Source: CBFDBT01 sp965603115
Lineage (GTDB): Bacteria > Pseudomonadota > Alphaproteobacteria > Sphingomonadales > Kordiimonadaceae
Length of the DNA: 9,068 nucleotides
Assembly: GCA_965603115.1 (NCBI GenBank)
Contig: CBFDBT010000109.1
Span: forward strand, 1 to 9,068
Direction of reading: 5' to 3'
The position numbers were made by a program, and so were the translations under genes. This document shows, in pieces, positions 7,820 to 9,068 of the stretch (within the stretch, counting starts at the first letter, position 1; the number at the start of each line of letters is the position of its first letter). Below the pieces are notes generated by a model. That model was not told where the DNA came from and ran no database searches. It saw only the letters and a list, made by a program, of their open reading frames with translations.

Positions 7820-7839
7820 ACTGAGGCCAATTAACCCCC

Positions 7840-8160
7840 TTACTGCTGGTCTTCCGGCAGGTGGACGGTGAGACCTTCCATGGCGGGGCTGATAGGTATT
7901 TGACACGACAGGCGGCTATTGTCCTGCACGTCTTCGGCATACTCCAGCATGTCATGCTCCATTTCGCCCTGACCACCGGTCTTGCTGATCCAGTCTTTGT
8001 CGACAAAAACGTGACAGGTTGCGCAGGCACAGGCGCCACCACAGTCGGCATCGATACCGGGAACACCATTATCGATGGCGGCTGTCATCAGGCTTTGGCC
8101 GTCTTCAGCGTCTACTTCATGTTTTTCACCATCATGGGTGATAAAGGTCACTCGTGTCAC
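7840..8160 (-). CDS. [2Fe-2S] ferredoxin, adrenodoxin/putidaredoxin type
   Basis: This small soluble electron carrier is likely the redox partner of the adjacent P450. The 106 residues form a single plant/vertebrate-type ferredoxin fold. Cluster ligands are C40, C46, C49 and C86 (CX5CX2C, then a distal Cys in RLSCQI), and CATCHVFVD is typical of the P450-type ferredoxins. An extra cysteine, C44, sits inside the cluster loop (CGGACACATC), where relatives usually have Ala, Ser or similar. The start is GTG at 8160, with GGAGAA at 8165-8170 upstream on this strand; the overlapping ATG one base away runs straight into a stop. It begins 22 bp downstream of the P450 stop, so the two are surely co-transcribed. 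A role in Fe-S cluster assembly is the alternative but is less likely in this context. No ferredoxin reductase is present in the window. Confidence 0.93.
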   Translation of the reverse strand: MTRVTFITHDGEKHEVDAEDGQSLMTAAIDNGVPGIDADCGGACACATCHVFVDKDWISKTGGQGEMEHDMLEYAEDVQDNSRLSCQIPISPAMEGLTVHLPEDQQ

Positions 8161-8164
8161 ATTA

Positions 8165-8170
8165 TTCTCC
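8165..8170 (-). promoter_or_regulatory. Ribosome binding site for the ferredoxin GTG start
   Basis: Read on the minus strand, GGAGAA precedes the GTG at 8160-8158, with six bases between GGAG and the start. This fixes a GTG start for the ferredoxin, which lacks an in-frame ATG at its N-terminus. Confidence 0.7.
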
Positions 8171-8182
8171 GAATGTTGATGT

Positions 8183-9068
8183 TTATTTGTGTAATATTAC
8201 GGGCAGCTCTGTGTAGCCTCTGACAAAGTTGGACGGGATGCGCACTGGGTCGCCCACTACTTCTACGCGGCTGAAGCGTTTCATGATCTCTTCCCACAAA
8301 ATACGTAATTGCATCTCGCCGACCCGGTTGCCCATGCAGCGATGAATGCCGAAACCGAAAGACACATGGTGGCGTGCCTTCTTGCGGTCGATGATAAAAT
8401 CGTCGGGGTTTTCGATGACGCTGGCATCGCGGTTGCCCGAGACATACCACATGACGACCTTGTCGCCATTTTTGATGGTTTTACCGCCGATGTCAAAATC
8501 TTCCAGTGCGGTGCGGCGCATGTGGGCAAGCGGTGTTTGCCAGCGAATAATCTCGGATACCATGTTGGGGATCAGCGATGGGTCAGCACGCAGCTTGTCA
8601 TATTCTTTCGGAAATTGATTGAGGGCTAACACGCCACCAGACATACTGTTGCGGGTCGTGTCGTTGCCGCCGACAATCAATAGCATAAGGTTGCCCAGAT
8701 ATTCACGGGGATTTTCTGCCAACATGTTTTTGGTTTTTTCGCCGTGAGCCAGCAGCGATATGAAATCAAATTTTGGTGGTGCGGCAGCGCGTTCCTGCCA
8801 GAGCCGGACAAAATACTGGAGGCAATCATCCATGATAGTTATCCGCTTTTCGAGAGGGATGGTATGGTTGCCGACAGCTTCACTGCTGGTGGTAACATCC
8901 GACCAGAGGGGCAGTAGGTGGCGGTCTTCAAACGGAAAGTCAAAGAGCGTCGCCAGCATCATGGTCGTTAGTTCGATAGAGACTTTATCGACCCAATTAA
9001 ACTCTTCGCCTACTGGCAGGGTGTCGAGGAGGTTAGCAGTACGCTCCCTGATCAGGTCTTCCATATCC
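8183..9068 (-). CDS. Cytochrome P450, CYP153-like (N-terminus beyond window edge)
   Basis: This heme monooxygenase probably hydroxylates the terminal carbon of alkanes, fatty acids or similar chains. The frame is open at the right edge, so the ATG at 9064 is internal. About 294 residues of a normal 400-470 are visible. Counting from that Met, the I-helix GGNDTTR oxygen-activation motif, the K-helix ExxR (EIIR), and the heme loop FGFGIHRCMG with axial C243 are all intact. The phrases IVGGNDTTRNSMSGG, MWYVSGNRD and SNFVRGYTELPV near the C-terminus match what I recall of CYP153 alkane hydroxylases; that subfamily call is inference from memory. No N-terminal anchor can be assessed. The ferredoxin follows after 22 bp, consistent with a class I three-component system whose reductase may lie upstream, outside the window. 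Its promoter is also outside. Confidence 0.93.
   Translation of the reverse strand, partial: DMEDLIRERTANLLDTLPVGEEFNWVDKVSIELTTMMLATLFDFPFEDRHLLPLWSDVTTSSEAVGNHTIPLEKRITIMDDCLQYFVRLWQERAAAPPKFDFISLLAHGEKTKNMLAENPREYLGNLMLLIVGGNDTTRNSMSGGVLALNQFPKEYDKLRADPSLIPNMVSEIIRWQTPLAHMRRTALEDFDIGGKTIKNGDKVVMWYVSGNRDASVIENPDDFIIDRKKARHHVSFGFGIHRCMGNRVGEMQLRILWEEIMKRFSRVEVVGDPVRIPSNFVRGYTELPVILHK

Noticed and set aside
7611..8069. Minus-strand frame of 152 codons overlapping the ferredoxin and the intergenic element
   Set aside because: It is a frame-shifted shadow of the ferredoxin running through the inverted-repeat region. It has no family resemblance.
7861..8223. Plus-strand frame of 120 codons opposite the ferredoxin
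   Set aside because: It is antisense to a ferredoxin with all four ligands intact, and shows no motif or ribosome binding site of its own.
1..9068. tRNA, rRNA, CRISPR array, transposase or phage genes
   Set aside because: No regularly spaced repeats, no recognisable tRNA-like segments, and no reading frames resembling integrases or transposases were seen on either strand.

Overview
The window reads as bacterial chromosomal DNA of middling G+C content. Genes are tightly packed, each is preceded by a Shine-Dalgarno sequence, and most are co-directional. Gene content (PreT/PreA, methylmalonate-semialdehyde dehydrogenase, an NCS1 permease, a CYP153-like P450 with an adrenodoxin-type ferredoxin) fits a proteobacterium. 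A heterotrophic, possibly marine, alphaproteobacterium is my best guess, but no phylogenetic marker in the window proves it.

Positions 1-7604 (+ strand) form one apparent operon for reductive pyrimidine catabolism. The order is preT (5' end outside the window), preA, mmsA, a nitrilase-type beta-ureidopropionase, an NCS1 permease, and dihydropyrimidinase. Gaps are only about 5-27 bp. The inferred route starts with uptake of a pyrimidine or related ring by the NCS1 permease. PreT-PreA then reduces uracil or thymine with NAD(P)H. Dihydropyrimidinase opens the ring, and beta-ureidopropionase releases NH3, CO2 and beta-alanine (or beta-aminoisobutyrate). After a transamination whose gene is not in the window, MmsA converts malonate or methylmalonate semialdehyde to acetyl-CoA or propionyl-CoA. 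The enzyme set thus reaches from nucleobase almost to central metabolism, with one missing step.

Positions 7605-7839 are noncoding and lie between two convergent transcription units. They hold a roughly 200 bp element bounded by two-part inverted repeats, with smaller hairpins inside. This is the least explained part of the window.

Positions 7840-9068 (- strand) carry a second unit: a cytochrome P450 whose N-terminal part lies beyond the right edge, followed 22 bp downstream by a [2Fe-2S] ferredoxin. The P450 resembles CYP153 terminal alkane/fatty-acid hydroxylases, and the ferredoxin is its probable electron donor.

I see no RNA gene, CRISPR array, transposase or phage gene. I do not see a clearly undescribed system. 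The items most worth a second look are the intergenic inverted-repeat element, mmsA embedded in the pyrimidine operon, and unusual extra cysteines in PreA and the ferredoxin.
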